64,000 nt of DNA from Flavobacteriales bacterium ALC-1 (GCA_000171875.1 ABHI01000002.1:868001-932000), one strand, 5' to 3'. Positions 53,404 through 62,311 are shown, counted from the first letter of the stretch. Notes: generated from the letters alone by a model not told the origin. Translations and numbers: made by a program.

Positions 53404-54825
53404 ATGATAAATAAACACATTATTTTTACCCTCATAGTTTTGATGGGTTTGGTAGGATACACTCAAGATTTAAATAAGAAAAGCTATTCATTAGATGAGT
53501 GTATTGCTATTGCTTTAGAGAATAATCTCGATTTAAAATCGGCAGATTTACGAGCTAATTCTGCTAAAGTAAATCATCAACAATCTAAAGCCAATTTTTT
53601 ACCAAGTATTAATGGTAATTTTAATTTAGGTGTTAATGATGGTCGAAGTATAGATCCATTTACCAATGATTTTATCAATCAGGAATTAACATTCTCTAAT
53701 ATGGGTTTAAGTTTAGATATGACTATTTTTAATGGTTTTAGATTGTTAAACACAGCAAAACAAAATCGTTTAAATAGAAAGGCTTCCGAGTTAGAGAAGG
53801 AGGCAGCTCAACAAGATCTAATTTTAAATGTTACTTTAACTTATTTGCAAGTTTTGAATAGTAAAGCAGTTTTGGACTTAACAAAACAGCGCTATCAGAC
53901 CACTAAAGAGCAATTAAAAATTCAAAAAGATTTTTATGAAAATGAATCTGGAAATCCAGCTGATTATGCTGATATTTTAGGGCAGATTGCTAGTGATGAA
54001 ACTAGTGTTTTAAATTCTGAATCTAGTTTGAATAATGCAAGATTAGCACTTGTAAGGCTTATGAACATTCCTGATAATGTAAATATTGATGCTAAGTCTA
54101 TACTTTTAGATTTTGAAAAATATAATTTATCAGCAATTGAGGTTTATAATGAGGCACTTCAAAATTTAGCAACATTCAAAGCTAGAGAAATGCGCATTGA
54201 AGCGGCTAAAAAAGGAGTTAATGTAGCAAAATCTCAATTTACACCAGAGGTATCTGTTTTTGGGGGTGTTAATACCAATTATTCTAGTGCAGCACAGCTT
54301 TTTAATTCAACTGGAACAAGTATTGTAGAAACTGGTGATTTTGTAACTGTAGGCACACAAGATATACCTGTTATGACAGAACAAACCAATTTTGAAGCAG
54401 AAACTATTGGCTATAAAGATCAGTTAGATAACAATCTAAATACTGTAGTTGGTATTGCTGTAAGTGTACCACTTTTTAATGGATTTAGAGCAAAAAATAA
54501 TGTGGCTCTGGAAAAGATTAGAGTAGAAGAGTCTATTTTAGAATTAGAGCGTACACATTTAGATATTAAAAACGCCATCTCACAGGTTCATTTTGATATG
54601 GAAGCCGTTTACAACCGTTATCAAAGTTTATTAAGACAAGTTGAAGCTTATGAAGAATCGTACCGAATTAATGAAATACGATTTAATAACGGAGTGTCGA
54701 ATTTTTTAAACTATGTGACAAGCAAAAATAATTTAGACAATGCGAAAGTGAATCTAACCAACGCGAAGTACGAGTATTTATTACGTGTGAAAGTTTTAGA
54801 TTATTATAGAGGAGGAGTTAATTAA
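53404..54825 (+). CDS. TolC-family outer membrane efflux protein
   Basis: A 473-residue protein with a signal peptide (HIIFTLIVLMGLVGYTQ). Two outer-membrane efflux protein repeats are present: SYSLDECIAIALENNLDLK starts the first, and a long helical hairpin region and the segment VVGIAVSVPLFNGFRAKNNV mark the second. It closes with a helix containing INEIRFNNGVSNFLNYVTSK. It should form the trimeric outer-membrane channel for the adaptor and permeases. It is the last gene of the third sigma-54 unit, and its stop overlaps the stop of the convergent aldo/keto reductase gene by 4 bp. Confidence 0.94.
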   Translation: MINKHIIFTLIVLMGLVGYTQDLNKKSYSLDECIAIALENNLDLKSADLRANSAKVNHQQSKANFLPSINGNFNLGVNDGRSIDPFTNDFINQELTFSNMGLSLDMTIFNGFRLLNTAKQNRLNRKASELEKEAAQQDLILNVTLTYLQVLNSKAVLDLTKQRYQTTKEQLKIQKDFYENESGNPADYADILGQIASDETSVLNSESSLNNARLALVRLMNIPDNVNIDAKSILLDFEKYNLSAIEVYNEALQNLATFKAREMRIEAAKKGVNVAKSQFTPEVSVFGGVNTNYSSAAQLFNSTGTSIVETGDFVTVGTQDIPVMTEQTNFEAETIGYKDQLDNNLNTVVGIAVSVPLFNGFRAKNNVALEKIRVEESILELERTHLDIKNAISQVHFDMEAVYNRYQSLLRQVEAYEESYRINEIRFNNGVSNFLNYVTSKNNLDNAKVNLTNAKYEYLLRVKVLDYYRGGVN

Positions 54826-55778
54826 TTCCATTTTAAACTACTGCGTTCATGCCAATAATTTTCAGGGAATACAACAAATGATTTTAACTTAGAGATCTCA
54901 TCGTTATTTAATTCAAAATTTAAAGCCTTTAGATTTTGTTTGACTTGATTAGTATTTGAAGCTCCACTGAGAATTAGAGTAGGTTCTAAATAGTCCATAA
55001 TAAAACGCAATGCAATAGCATCAACACCAACTGAATACTTTTTTGAAAGCTTTTCTAAATATTTGTAAGCAGCTTCATACTCTTGAAACTTTGAATTTCT
55101 AAATACACGACCATTTGCTAAAGCTTCTTTGATAATTATGGTTTTTCCAGATACTAATAGCTGTTTTAAAATATGAAAAGTAGATTGTTCAAATAGGTTG
55201 AAAGTCACTTGGTAACTATCAAACAAGGCTCGATCATTAAAGACAACTTTTTGTGCTTCTTCTATAATTTTTACTTGCTCAGTTCCGCTAGATGAAATTC
55301 CAATTTTTAATCCATGTTTTTGTTTCAACTCATTAAGTCGAGATAAAACAGCATCATTAGTTAAGACAGCACTATCTATAGTTGCAGAGTGAATTTGATA
55401 GATTTTTAGATTAGGCAACAATGCTTTAGAGACTTCCCATTGCTCGTTTAATTTATCAATAGAATGCTCTTTGATTTCATGTTTGCCATTAAACCCTATT
55501 TCCCAATTTGCAACATAAGTATAGCCAAATTTTGTAGAGAGATTTACATCACTATGATCTCTAGAGTTATTCCACTCAAATAAAAACTGTTCGCCAAGTC
55601 CATAAGAAGGAGCGACATCAAAATCTCTAATACCTAGGGCATAACTATCGTCTAAGACTTTAAATGCGTTTGTCTTAAATCCGTCAATAGATTTATCCAC
55701 ATCTTGTTCTAATCTAATATTTATATAATCTGGTCTGCCCAAAGCTGCTAAACCTAATCCGATTTTTGTATGACTCAT
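54822..55778 (-). CDS. aldo/keto reductase
   Basis: A 318-residue TIM-barrel NAD(P)H-dependent oxidoreductase. The catalytic tetrad is visible as FDVAPSYGLGE (Asp and Tyr), LSTKFG (Lys) and IYQIHSA (His). The NADP-binding C-terminal part has LILSGASNTNQVKQNLKAL. Substrate unknown. It is the last gene of the msr operon read from the right, 9 bp after the zinc-ribbon gene. The stop codons of this gene and the TolC-like gene interlock, so no terminator fits between the convergent transcripts. Confidence 0.9.
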   Translation of the reverse strand: MSHTKIGLGLAALGRPDYINIRLEQDVDKSIDGFKTNAFKVLDDSYALGIRDFDVAPSYGLGEQFLFEWNNSRDHSDVNLSTKFGYTYVANWEIGFNGKHEIKEHSIDKLNEQWEVSKALLPNLKIYQIHSATIDSAVLTNDAVLSRLNELKQKHGLKIGISSSGTEQVKIIEEAQKVVFNDRALFDSYQVTFNLFEQSTFHILKQLLVSGKTIIIKEALANGRVFRNSKFQEYEAAYKYLEKLSKKYSVGVDAIALRFIMDYLEPTLILSGASNTNQVKQNLKALNFELNNDEISKLKSFVVFPENYWHERSSLKWN

Positions 55779-55787
55779 ATAGAAATC

Positions 55788-56057
55788 CTAAGCGTTTTTT
55801 ATTTGACAAGTTTTACAAGTATAAGTGTCTTTTTGAATGGTAATACCGTCAATATTACTCTCTACAACTTTATTGATAAAGTTATTATAGGTTTCATCTC
55901 TTTTGTCATTTTTACTGCCTTTCATAAACTCATAGAATTCACCTTCCCATTCTTGTTTTCCCCAACAATTTGGACAAATGCCCTCAGGAGTATTGCCTGT
56001 TGGCTCATTGTTAATTTTTTTACTGAAGTAACTTTTTATAGATTCAATTAATGTCAT
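55788..56057 (-). CDS. small zinc-ribbon protein, function unknown
   Basis: An 89-residue protein with two Cys pairs spaced as a zinc ribbon: CPNCWG at about 28-33 and CKTC near the C-terminus (TYTCKTCQIKNA). It has no signal peptide. The middle is highly charged (EWEGEFYEFMKGSKNDKRDE). The type is seen as a conserved hypothetical in Flavobacteriia. It sits 11 bp after the second msrA-like gene and 9 bp before the reductase, so it is probably a member of the same operon. Confidence 0.8.
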   Translation of the reverse strand: MTLIESIKSYFSKKINNEPTGNTPEGICPNCWGKQEWEGEFYEFMKGSKNDKRDETYNNFINKVVESNIDGITIQKDTYTCKTCQIKNA

Positions 56058-56068
56058 TGTTTTAAATT

Positions 56069-56578
56069 TTAAGTTGTTTGTATAAAGTCTTTATTGACTT
56101 GACTTGAAAACTTTTCTAGTATGAGTTTCAATTTTGGGTTTATAAAACGTTCACAAAAAGGCTTTTTAGGATTTTTTTGATAGTAATTCTGAATGGTTTC
56201 ACGTGAAGCTTTAAATTCTGAAAAAGGAAACACTTTAGTGATGAGTTCGTTTTCAAACTCAGACTGAAACTCACTTAAAATCTTCAACGAAGTATTAAAC
56301 TGCTTCACTGAATAGGTGTAAATAGCAGAGCGATATTTGTTTCTCATAGAATGTGCAGAGGTGCTTTTGTGCGTATGCAAATGAATTTCAATCAATGTTT
56401 GAAGTGATATGTTTTTAGCATCAAAATGGACAATCACAGCTTCAGAAAAAGAATTGTTTTCATCAGTTGAAGCTACATAACCTTGTTCTACTTTTTCAAC
56501 ACCTTTTAAGTATTGAAAGACAGCTTCTGTACACCAATGACAACCACCTCCTAATGCTATTTTAGTTTGTCTAACCAT
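56069..56578 (-). CDS. MsrA-like protein (divergent paralogue)
   Basis: A 169-residue member of the peptide-methionine (S)-S-oxide reductase family. The N-terminal active-site segment is GGGCHWCTEAVFQYLKGVEK, with Phe of the usual GCFW replaced by His. Also present are a strand SEAVIVHFDA and KYRSAIYTY. The TGHAE segment and the DPT..NQQGxDRGTQ loop of standard MsrA are missing, so activity or substrate range may be changed. It starts inside the glutaredoxin-like gene (22-bp overlap). A canonical MsrA is encoded three genes away in the same operon. Confidence 0.85.
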   Translation of the reverse strand: MVRQTKIALGGGCHWCTEAVFQYLKGVEKVEQGYVASTDENNSFSEAVIVHFDAKNISLQTLIEIHLHTHKSTSAHSMRNKYRSAIYTYSVKQFNTSLKILSEFQSEFENELITKVFPFSEFKASRETIQNYYQKNPKKPFCERFINPKLKLILEKFSSQVNKDFIQTT

Positions 56579-56805
56579 TTATTTAGATCTTTGTTAGATG
56601 GGTTTCTAAGTTTCTTTAAACCGATTGTAATAGTCGGAAAGTTAAGCCTTTTATTCTCATATAGATTCCTCAATTCTTCAACATATTCATTATTTTCTTC
56701 AACATCTAGAAAAGAAAAATCTAACTCTTTCTGGTTTAAAAGGTCTTTGTAGTATTGCGTTTTATGGCACCTTTCAGCGCCATAAAGTTTAATTTTTGAA
56801 TTCAT
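56557..56805 (-). CDS. glutaredoxin-like protein, single cysteine
   Basis: An 82-residue thioredoxin-fold protein: IKLYGAERCHKTQYYKDLLN at the start (C-x-x-T in place of CPYC), LDFSFLDVEENNEY, and NFPTITIG, the cis-Pro strand. Only one Cys is in the active-site position, so any activity would be monothiol. It overlaps the downstream msrA-like gene by 22 bp and begins 2 bp after the redoxin gene, indicating coupled translation. It may recycle the neighbouring Msr proteins (inference). Confidence 0.8.
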   Translation of the reverse strand: MNSKIKLYGAERCHKTQYYKDLLNQKELDFSFLDVEENNEYVEELRNLYENKRLNFPTITIGLKKLRNPSNKDLNKWLDKLK

Positions 56806-56807
56806 TT

Positions 56808-57296
56808 TTAAAGTGTTTTTAAAAACTCAATTGCGGCCTCTGGGTTTAAGTGAAAATCACTAAACACCACATTATCGTGCTTATCAATAAAGATAAACCA
56901 TGGTGTTCCACCTGTTTGATAGTTTGTCATAATGTTAGATCGCGATTTACCATCGTCACCAGCATCGTGCCCAAAGGGGATTTTTAGGTCATAGCGTTTT
57001 TGAGTTTCTAGCATTTTCTCATAAGTGTTGGAATCGTGACCTTCAAAAACAGTTTGTAAAGCCATGAATGCTATATTATTATTGTCTTTTAAAGCGTTAA
57101 CCATGTTTTTTAAATCTGGTAAGCCTTTACTGTGGCAACCAGGGCACCAACTTTGAAAACAATAGACAATCTTAAATTTTCCTTTGTAATCAGATAATTT
57201 TATTGGTTCTGTTTTATTTCCATTAGCATCAATCCATTGATTGACATCGAATTCTGGTGCTTTAAATACTTGCTTTTCTGTTTGATTTGACATCAT
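56808..57296 (-). CDS. cytoplasmic redoxin (TlpA/AhpC-TSA fold)
   Basis: A 162-residue protein without a signal peptide. The thioredoxin-like core contains FKIVYCFQSWCPGCHSKGLP with a CPGC motif, then NIAFMALQTVF, a helix with TYEKMLETQKRYDLKIPFGH, and GTPWFIFID (cis-Pro). It probably reduces or detoxifies peroxides, or supplies electrons to Msr enzymes. It lies in the msr operon 90 bp after the first msrA, with a hairpin in the gap. Confidence 0.87.
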   Translation of the reverse strand: MMSNQTEKQVFKAPEFDVNQWIDANGNKTEPIKLSDYKGKFKIVYCFQSWCPGCHSKGLPDLKNMVNALKDNNNIAFMALQTVFEGHDSNTYEKMLETQKRYDLKIPFGHDAGDDGKSRSNIMTNYQTGGTPWFIFIDKHDNVVFSDFHLNPEAAIEFLKTL

Positions 57297-57330
57297 ATGT
57301 GCCTTTCTTTTTTAATTTTTAAGATTAGTC

Positions 57331-57364
57331 TCTACTGGCAATTCATTTTCAGAATTGCCATAGA
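57331..57364. repeat. hairpin between msrA and the redoxin gene
   Basis: TGGCAATTC and GAATTGCCA pair perfectly around a 7-nt loop, and TCTA/TAGA extends the stem past one bulged C. There is no following T-run on the minus strand, so it is more likely an mRNA processing or stability element than a terminator. Confidence 0.55.
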
Positions 57365-57386
57365 GTATTTAATATGTACTGCTTGA

Positions 57387-57929
57387 TTAAGCGCTTTTTA
57401 GCTTATCTGCATGTAGTTTGCGAAGCTTCATTAGTTTTGGTGTAATTACAAAACTACAATAGCCCTGAGCTTGATTGTTTTTATAATAATCTTGATGTTC
57501 TTTCTCAGCTTCATAAAAGGTTACAGCTTCAGAAATTTCAGTAACTATTGGGTCTTCATAATACGGTGTTAACTCCTTAACTACGATTTCTGCTATTTCC
57601 TTTTGATTATCATCATGATAATAAATTACCGAACGATATTGTGTGCCACGATCTGCGCCTTGTTGATTAAGGGTTGTTGGATCGTGAGTGGTCATAAAAA
57701 TGACTAGGATATCTTCGTAAGTAATCACGTTAGCATCAAAAGTAACTTGTATAACTTCTGCATGGCCAGTTAAGCCTGAACAAACTTCGCGATATGTTGG
57801 TCTTCCAGGTACATTACCACCAGAATAGCCAGACACTACCTTTTCTACACCTTTTACTTCTTGAAATACAGCTTCTGTACACCAAAAGCATCCTCCGCCA
57901 ACTGTGGCAATTTGCATATTAGTTGTCAT
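57387..57929 (-). CDS. msrA: peptide-methionine (S)-S-oxide reductase
   Basis: A 180-residue canonical MsrA. Motifs are TVGGGCFWCTEAVFQEVKGV (catalytic Cys about 14), SGYSGGNVPGRPTYREVCSG with TGHAEVIQVTFD, HDPTTLNQQGADRGTQYRSV, and the C-terminal EKEHQDYYKNNQ segment. It reduces the S-epimer of methionine sulfoxide in proteins. The ATG overlaps the stop of msrB, so the two stereospecific repair enzymes are co-translated. A divergent MsrA-like protein lies further down the operon. Confidence 0.95.
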   Translation of the reverse strand: MTTNMQIATVGGGCFWCTEAVFQEVKGVEKVVSGYSGGNVPGRPTYREVCSGLTGHAEVIQVTFDANVITYEDILVIFMTTHDPTTLNQQGADRGTQYRSVIYYHDDNQKEIAEIVVKELTPYYEDPIVTEISEAVTFYEAEKEHQDYYKNNQAQGYCSFVITPKLMKLRKLHADKLKSA

Positions 57930-58381
57930 TAGGCGTTCTCGGTATTTAAAATCATGGATTCTGAATTAATACAATAGCGCAATCCGCTTGGTTCTGGGCC
58001 ATCTGGGAAAATATGCCCTAAATGTGCATCACATGTATTACACATTACCTCTACGCGTACCATACCAAAAGACGAATCTTTTTCGTACTTAATTGCGTTT
58101 TCTTTTATTGGCTGTGTAAAACTTGGCCAACCTGTACCAGAACTAAATTTAATTGTAGAATCAAACAAAGGAGTATCACAACAAACACAGTTGTATTGCC
58201 CTTCGTCATAGATACTACATAGTGCACCACTATGCGCACGTTCTGTACCTTTTTGTCTAGTAATTCTAAATTGCTCTGCAGTTAATTGAGCCCTCCATTC
58301 TGCCTCTGTTTTTTCAACGCGTCTGTCTGGCGCTGGGTTTCCGTTTACGGAAAAGTTGATAACATCTTTCCAAGTTAGCAT
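57929..58381 (-). CDS. msrB: peptide-methionine (R)-S-oxide reductase
   Basis: A 150-residue MsrB. The AEWRAQLTAEQFRITRQKGT start is typical. Structural zinc is held by CVCC (NCVCCDTPLF) and CNTC (VMCNTCDAHLGHIFPDGP). The catalytic site is RYCINSESM. It is the first gene of the minus-strand redox operon, with 291 bp to the kinase gene on the other side. A weak promoter candidate, TATCTTTA (58423-58430, minus strand), lies about 42 bp upstream of its ATG. The length is standard for the cytoplasmic enzyme, and there is no signal peptide. Confidence 0.95.
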   Translation of the reverse strand: MLTWKDVINFSVNGNPAPDRRVEKTEAEWRAQLTAEQFRITRQKGTERAHSGALCSIYDEGQYNCVCCDTPLFDSTIKFSSGTGWPSFTQPIKENAIKYEKDSSFGMVRVEVMCNTCDAHLGHIFPDGPEPSGLRYCINSESMILNTENA

Positions 58382-58562
58382 ACTGTTGGTTCCTTTCTTT
58401 TCTAGTTAATAAATATGCTTTATAAAGATATGAATATAGTCGGATTGTTTATGATTTCCTTACATGGTAAAAAAAGCTTGTTAAAACATCCAGCCATTCT
58501 TAGTATGAATCTGTCAACAGGTTAAAAAAAACTAAGTTTTCTTTCATGATTGTTTATTTTAA

Positions 58563-58605
58563 AACTAAGAGGTGGTACGTAATTTATACGTACCACCTCT
58601 TAGTT
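58563..58605. promoter_or_regulatory. 19-bp perfect palindrome with two TACGTA boxes (site A)
   Basis: AACTAAGAGGTGGTACGTA is repeated as its exact reverse complement after ATTTA. TACGTA boxes at 58576-58581 and 58587-58592 are 11 bp apart. The right edge is about 34 bp upstream of the TAATTTTG promoter element and 81 bp from the kinase ATG, a typical activator position. It is likely an operator for the LuxR-type regulator encoded downstream. Confidence 0.7.
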
Positions 58606-58625
58606 AACATTACTAGCTTTTATTG

Positions 58626-58633
58626 TAATTTTG
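58626..58633 (+). promoter_or_regulatory. -7 promoter element (TAATTTTG) of the kinase operon
   Basis: A perfect TAnnTTTG match between the palindrome and the first kinase. An alternative is TTTG (58630-58633) with TAGCATTG (58654-58661) at 20-bp spacing. Confidence 0.45.
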
Positions 58634-58672
58634 TTAAGACAGTTATAATTAAGTAGCATTGTTTTCCGAATT

Positions 58673-60457
58673 ATGGTAAAGTTTTATGAATTATTGGTGT
58701 TGAATACTATATTATGTTTTTACATGGCTAACATAGGTGCTCAAAATGATAGTCTCGATGTTGAAAAACTATATGTATCAGGGATTCAGCATTTAAGGAT
58801 TGACCCAGTGAAATCTTATGATAATTTTGAGAAGGCACTATCAATTGTTAATGACAGTATTTTAAAAAAAGACAAAAACAATCATCATTTTTTATTACGC
58901 AAAGCCCTAATCCTTGATAGACTAGGTTTCTATTATAGAAAAAATACAGATTATACAAATAGTCTCAACTGTCTTCAACAAAGTTTAACTATAAAAGAAA
59001 CTATTGGAGAGACAGAATCTATTTCTCTTACTTATTCTTATTTAGGGAGTCTATATTTGCGAAAAAATGATAGAGAGAGGGCAATAAAGTTTTTAAACAA
59101 AGCTATGGGGTTCGCAGAGAAGTATAATCATGACGAGATTCCTTATATTCTAAACCTTTATTCTAATTGTTATTCAACTTTTAAAGATTATGAAAAAGGA
59201 AAAATATATGCCCTAAAGGCTTATAAACATTCGGACTCTATAAATGATATTAAAGAGAAAACTTATGCATTAACACTTTTATCAAGATATAGTCAAAAAA
59301 ACACTGATTATAATGCTTCTATTGAATATTCATCAAGAGCACTTAAACTAGCAATAGCATCAGGTGATATAATATTTATAGAATTGTGTAATAAAGAACT
59401 TGGATATGCCTATAGAAAATTAGAAGAACCTAAAAAGGCATTAGACTATTATTTAAAATCTTTAGAGTTATCAAAAAAAATAGGGTTTAAAAATCGAATA
59501 GCAAACCGTTATTTAAGTGTTAGTAACGCTTATACAGATTTAAATGAACACGAAACTGCCTTTTATTATTATAGATTATATAAAAGGCAACAAATAAAAA
59601 ATCTAAACATTAAGAATATTAGAGACTTTGCAGAATTAGATGCCGACTATAAATACAAAAGAGAAAAATTAAAGGATAGTTTATTATTTGTACAAGAAAA
59701 AAAACTATCTGAAGCCAAAATAGAAACTCTATCGGCAGAAAATAGAATAAAAAAACAATGGATGCTATTTGGCGGGATTGGATTATTGGTACTATTTTCA
59801 ATAATTTATTTAATACGCTTACAAAAGTTCGCTACCTCAAAACAAAAATTACAACAGCAGTTTTCTCAAGACTTAATTAATGAACAAGAAAAAGAACGCT
59901 CGCGCTTAGCAAGAGAATTACACGATAGCATAGGTCAAAAATTAATTTTTTTATCTAAACAAACAAAACATTTAGGGGATGAGCATATGGAAAATATTGC
60001 AGATAGCACCCTAGATGAAATACGAAGCATCTCTAGAGGGTTACATCCTTCTAATCTTGAACGTTTAGGGCTAACCGAAGCTATTAATGCTCTAGTGTAT
60101 AAAATTAACGCAAATACAGATTTGTTTTTCACAGATGAAATTGAGAATATCGATAATGTTTTACCTAAAGAATCAGAATTGCATCTCTATAGAATCATTC
60201 AAGAAACATTAAGTAATATCGTAAAACATTCAGAAGCTAAGGCCATAAAAATGAACATTAATAAAACACCTTCAGGAATTAATGTTATGATAAGTGACAA
60301 TGGTAAAGGATTTGATTTTCAAGCTAAATATAAAACTATGAGCTTAGGATTAAAGACCTTGTTAGAACGCGCCAAAATAATTGACGCTAATATTCACTTT
60401 GACAGCCAAATAAGTAACGGAACTAACATGAAACTAAACATTCCTATACAATCTTAA
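58673..60457 (+). CDS. TPR-containing sensor histidine kinase 1 (NarX/DegS class)
   Basis: A 594-residue kinase. An exported N-terminus (VLNTILCFYMANIGAQ) is followed by a series of tetratricopeptide-type helical repeats (about 40-330, for example YSYLGSLYLRKNDRERAIKF). A membrane helix lies near 367-388 (WMLFGGIGLLVLFSIIYLIR). The HisKA_3 box is SRLARELHDSIGQKLIFLSK (His417), and the HATPase domain shows LHLYRIIQETLSNIVKHSEA and ISDNGKGFDF. The TPR part is periplasmic in this topology. It is 3 bp from a second kinase of the same design, and both precede one LuxR-type regulator. Confidence 0.93.
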   Translation: MVKFYELLVLNTILCFYMANIGAQNDSLDVEKLYVSGIQHLRIDPVKSYDNFEKALSIVNDSILKKDKNNHHFLLRKALILDRLGFYYRKNTDYTNSLNCLQQSLTIKETIGETESISLTYSYLGSLYLRKNDRERAIKFLNKAMGFAEKYNHDEIPYILNLYSNCYSTFKDYEKGKIYALKAYKHSDSINDIKEKTYALTLLSRYSQKNTDYNASIEYSSRALKLAIASGDIIFIELCNKELGYAYRKLEEPKKALDYYLKSLELSKKIGFKNRIANRYLSVSNAYTDLNEHETAFYYYRLYKRQQIKNLNIKNIRDFAELDADYKYKREKLKDSLLFVQEKKLSEAKIETLSAENRIKKQWMLFGGIGLLVLFSIIYLIRLQKFATSKQKLQQQFSQDLINEQEKERSRLARELHDSIGQKLIFLSKQTKHLGDEHMENIADSTLDEIRSISRGLHPSNLERLGLTEAINALVYKINANTDLFFTDEIENIDNVLPKESELHLYRIIQETLSNIVKHSEAKAIKMNINKTPSGINVMISDNGKGFDFQAKYKTMSLGLKTLLERAKIIDANIHFDSQISNGTNMKLNIPIQS

Positions 60458-60460
60458 AAA

Positions 60461-62311
60461 ATGAATAGACTAATAGTTACGCTCTTTTTATTCTGTTCTT
60501 TGGTTCTAGTTGCTCAAGACAACACTAACCAAAATGAGAATAATAAATCCGAGCAGATAAAGGTCATTGACACTACCTTTATTCAGTTAGAAAAAGAACT
60601 GAATAAAGCGACCTCAGACACATTGAAAGCCCAAGTTTTATTTAAAATGGGCGTGCATTTTTATGGTAAAGACTTTGCAAGAACTAAGCGCTATTTATTA
60701 GAAGTTCCAGAGATATTAAAAGCTAACGATAGTTTTAGTAATGGCTTGCGTGGTCAAGCTTATCAGTATTTGGCAGCAGCAACAACAGATCGAGGGAGTT
60801 ATCCCGAAGCGATGACATATTTTGTTAAATCAATGGCATATTTCGATGCAACTAAAGACTCTATTAGAATGGCAAACTTGTTCCATAACATGGCTATACT
60901 GCATGATTTTCAAGGAGATTTTCAATCTGCAAAGAAAAAATTATACCAAGCAATTCATATCAATACTATTTATAAAGATACACTAGGTCTTGCGTATAAC
61001 TATTCGACATTAGGTGAAAATTATGGTATGATGAAGGAACCCGATTCTGCAATGTTGTTTTTTAATAAAGCTAAAAAATTATTTACTTCAATAGAGTATC
61101 AAAATGGGCTTAACAACTTAAAAGCTCATTTAGCTAAATTTCACAGAGGATTAGGCGACTATAAACAAAGCATTACACTATTTAAAGAATGTTTAGATTA
61201 TGGTGTTAAAAATCAAATAGATGTCTATCAAATTATTTATGCTAATAAATTAGCATGGTCTTATAAGGATTATGGCGATTATATAAACGCTTTAAAATAT
61301 AATGCACAATCATTAGACTTAGCCATTAAAAATAATAATAAACAATGGATTGTTAATGGGTATTTACAAAAAAGTGAAATCGAAGAACATTTAGGTAATT
61401 ATAAAAAAGCTTATGAAAGTGCTCAATTTTACAAACAGTATTCGGATTCTATTTTTAATAAAAAAAATATAAAGAAAATTCAGGAACTGGAGCTTACCTA
61501 TCAATTTAGAAAAGAGAAAGAAAAAGATAGTTTACAATTGGTTAAAGAAAAGGAAATTGCTGAAACAAATGCTGAATTGTTATCAACCAAAAACAAAGTT
61601 AAAACACAATGGATGTTATTTGGAGGACTAGGCTTATTAGGTTTATTCTCAATTATATATCTATTGCGTTCCAAAAAATTTGCTCAAAAAGAAAAACTAA
61701 TGCAAGAAGAATTTTCTAAAGATCTTATTAATGAGCAAGAAAAAGAACGAACACGTATTTCAAGAGAATTGCATGATAGTGTAGGCCAAAAATTAATGTT
61801 ACTTTCAAAGAAAACGAAAAGTTTAGGCGATATCAGTATGGAAAAATTGGCGGATTCTACGCTCGAAGAAGTGCGCCATATCTCTAGAGGATTATACCCC
61901 TCTAATCTAGAACGATTAGGATTAACAGAAGCTATTAACGCTTTAATTTATGATATGAATGCAAATACCGATTTGTTTTTTACTGAAGAGATACATAATA
62001 TTGATAAACTATTATCTAAAGATTCAGAGTTACATTTGTATCGTATAATTCAAGAAACATTAAGTAATATTGTAAAGCACTCTGAAGCTAAAGCGGTGAA
62101 AATTAATATTGAAAGAACAGAAAATACGGTTGAGGTATTTATTAGTGATAATGGAAAAGGGTTTGATTTAAACTCAAAAAAGGACAGTATTACTCTAGGC
62201 ATGAAAACTTTATTTGAGCGTGCTAAGATTATAAATACGAATATGGATTTAAAAAGTAGTTTAGGCAAAGGAACAGTAATCACATTAAGTATTCCTATTA
62301 AACATGGGTAA
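60461..62311 (+). CDS. TPR-containing sensor histidine kinase 2 (paralogue)
   Basis: A 616-residue kinase with the same order of parts as kinase 1: signal peptide (LFLFCSLVLVAQ), TPR helices (about 65-340), a membrane helix near 386-407 (WMLFGGLGLLGLFSIIYLLR), a HisKA_3 box with SRELHDSVGQKLMLLSKK (His438) and an HATPase domain (ETLSNIVKHSEAKAVKINIE, ISDNGKGFDL). The catalytic halves are very similar to kinase 1, while the TPR sensor halves diverge, pointing to duplication followed by a change of signal. Its stop overlaps the regulator start by 8 bp. Confidence 0.93.
   Translation: MNRLIVTLFLFCSLVLVAQDNTNQNENNKSEQIKVIDTTFIQLEKELNKATSDTLKAQVLFKMGVHFYGKDFARTKRYLLEVPEILKANDSFSNGLRGQAYQYLAAATTDRGSYPEAMTYFVKSMAYFDATKDSIRMANLFHNMAILHDFQGDFQSAKKKLYQAIHINTIYKDTLGLAYNYSTLGENYGMMKEPDSAMLFFNKAKKLFTSIEYQNGLNNLKAHLAKFHRGLGDYKQSITLFKECLDYGVKNQIDVYQIIYANKLAWSYKDYGDYINALKYNAQSLDLAIKNNNKQWIVNGYLQKSEIEEHLGNYKKAYESAQFYKQYSDSIFNKKNIKKIQELELTYQFRKEKEKDSLQLVKEKEIAETNAELLSTKNKVKTQWMLFGGLGLLGLFSIIYLLRSKKFAQKEKLMQEEFSKDLINEQEKERTRISRELHDSVGQKLMLLSKKTKSLGDISMEKLADSTLEEVRHISRGLYPSNLERLGLTEAINALIYDMNANTDLFFTEEIHNIDKLLSKDSELHLYRIIQETLSNIVKHSEAKAVKINIERTENTVEVFISDNGKGFDLNSKKDSITLGMKTLFERAKIINTNMDLKSSLGKGTVITLSIPIKHG

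Noticed and set aside
22826-54825. Naming the locus macAB-tolC or calling it macrolide resistance
   Set aside because: The fold class matches MacB/FtsX, but the permeases lack the fused ATPase of MacB and the substrate cannot be read from sequence.
58563-58605. The 19-bp palindrome as a transcription terminator
   Set aside because: No gene ends there on either strand: msrB and the kinase diverge. There is no T-run on the plus side, and TACGTA boxes like those at other sites point to an operator.
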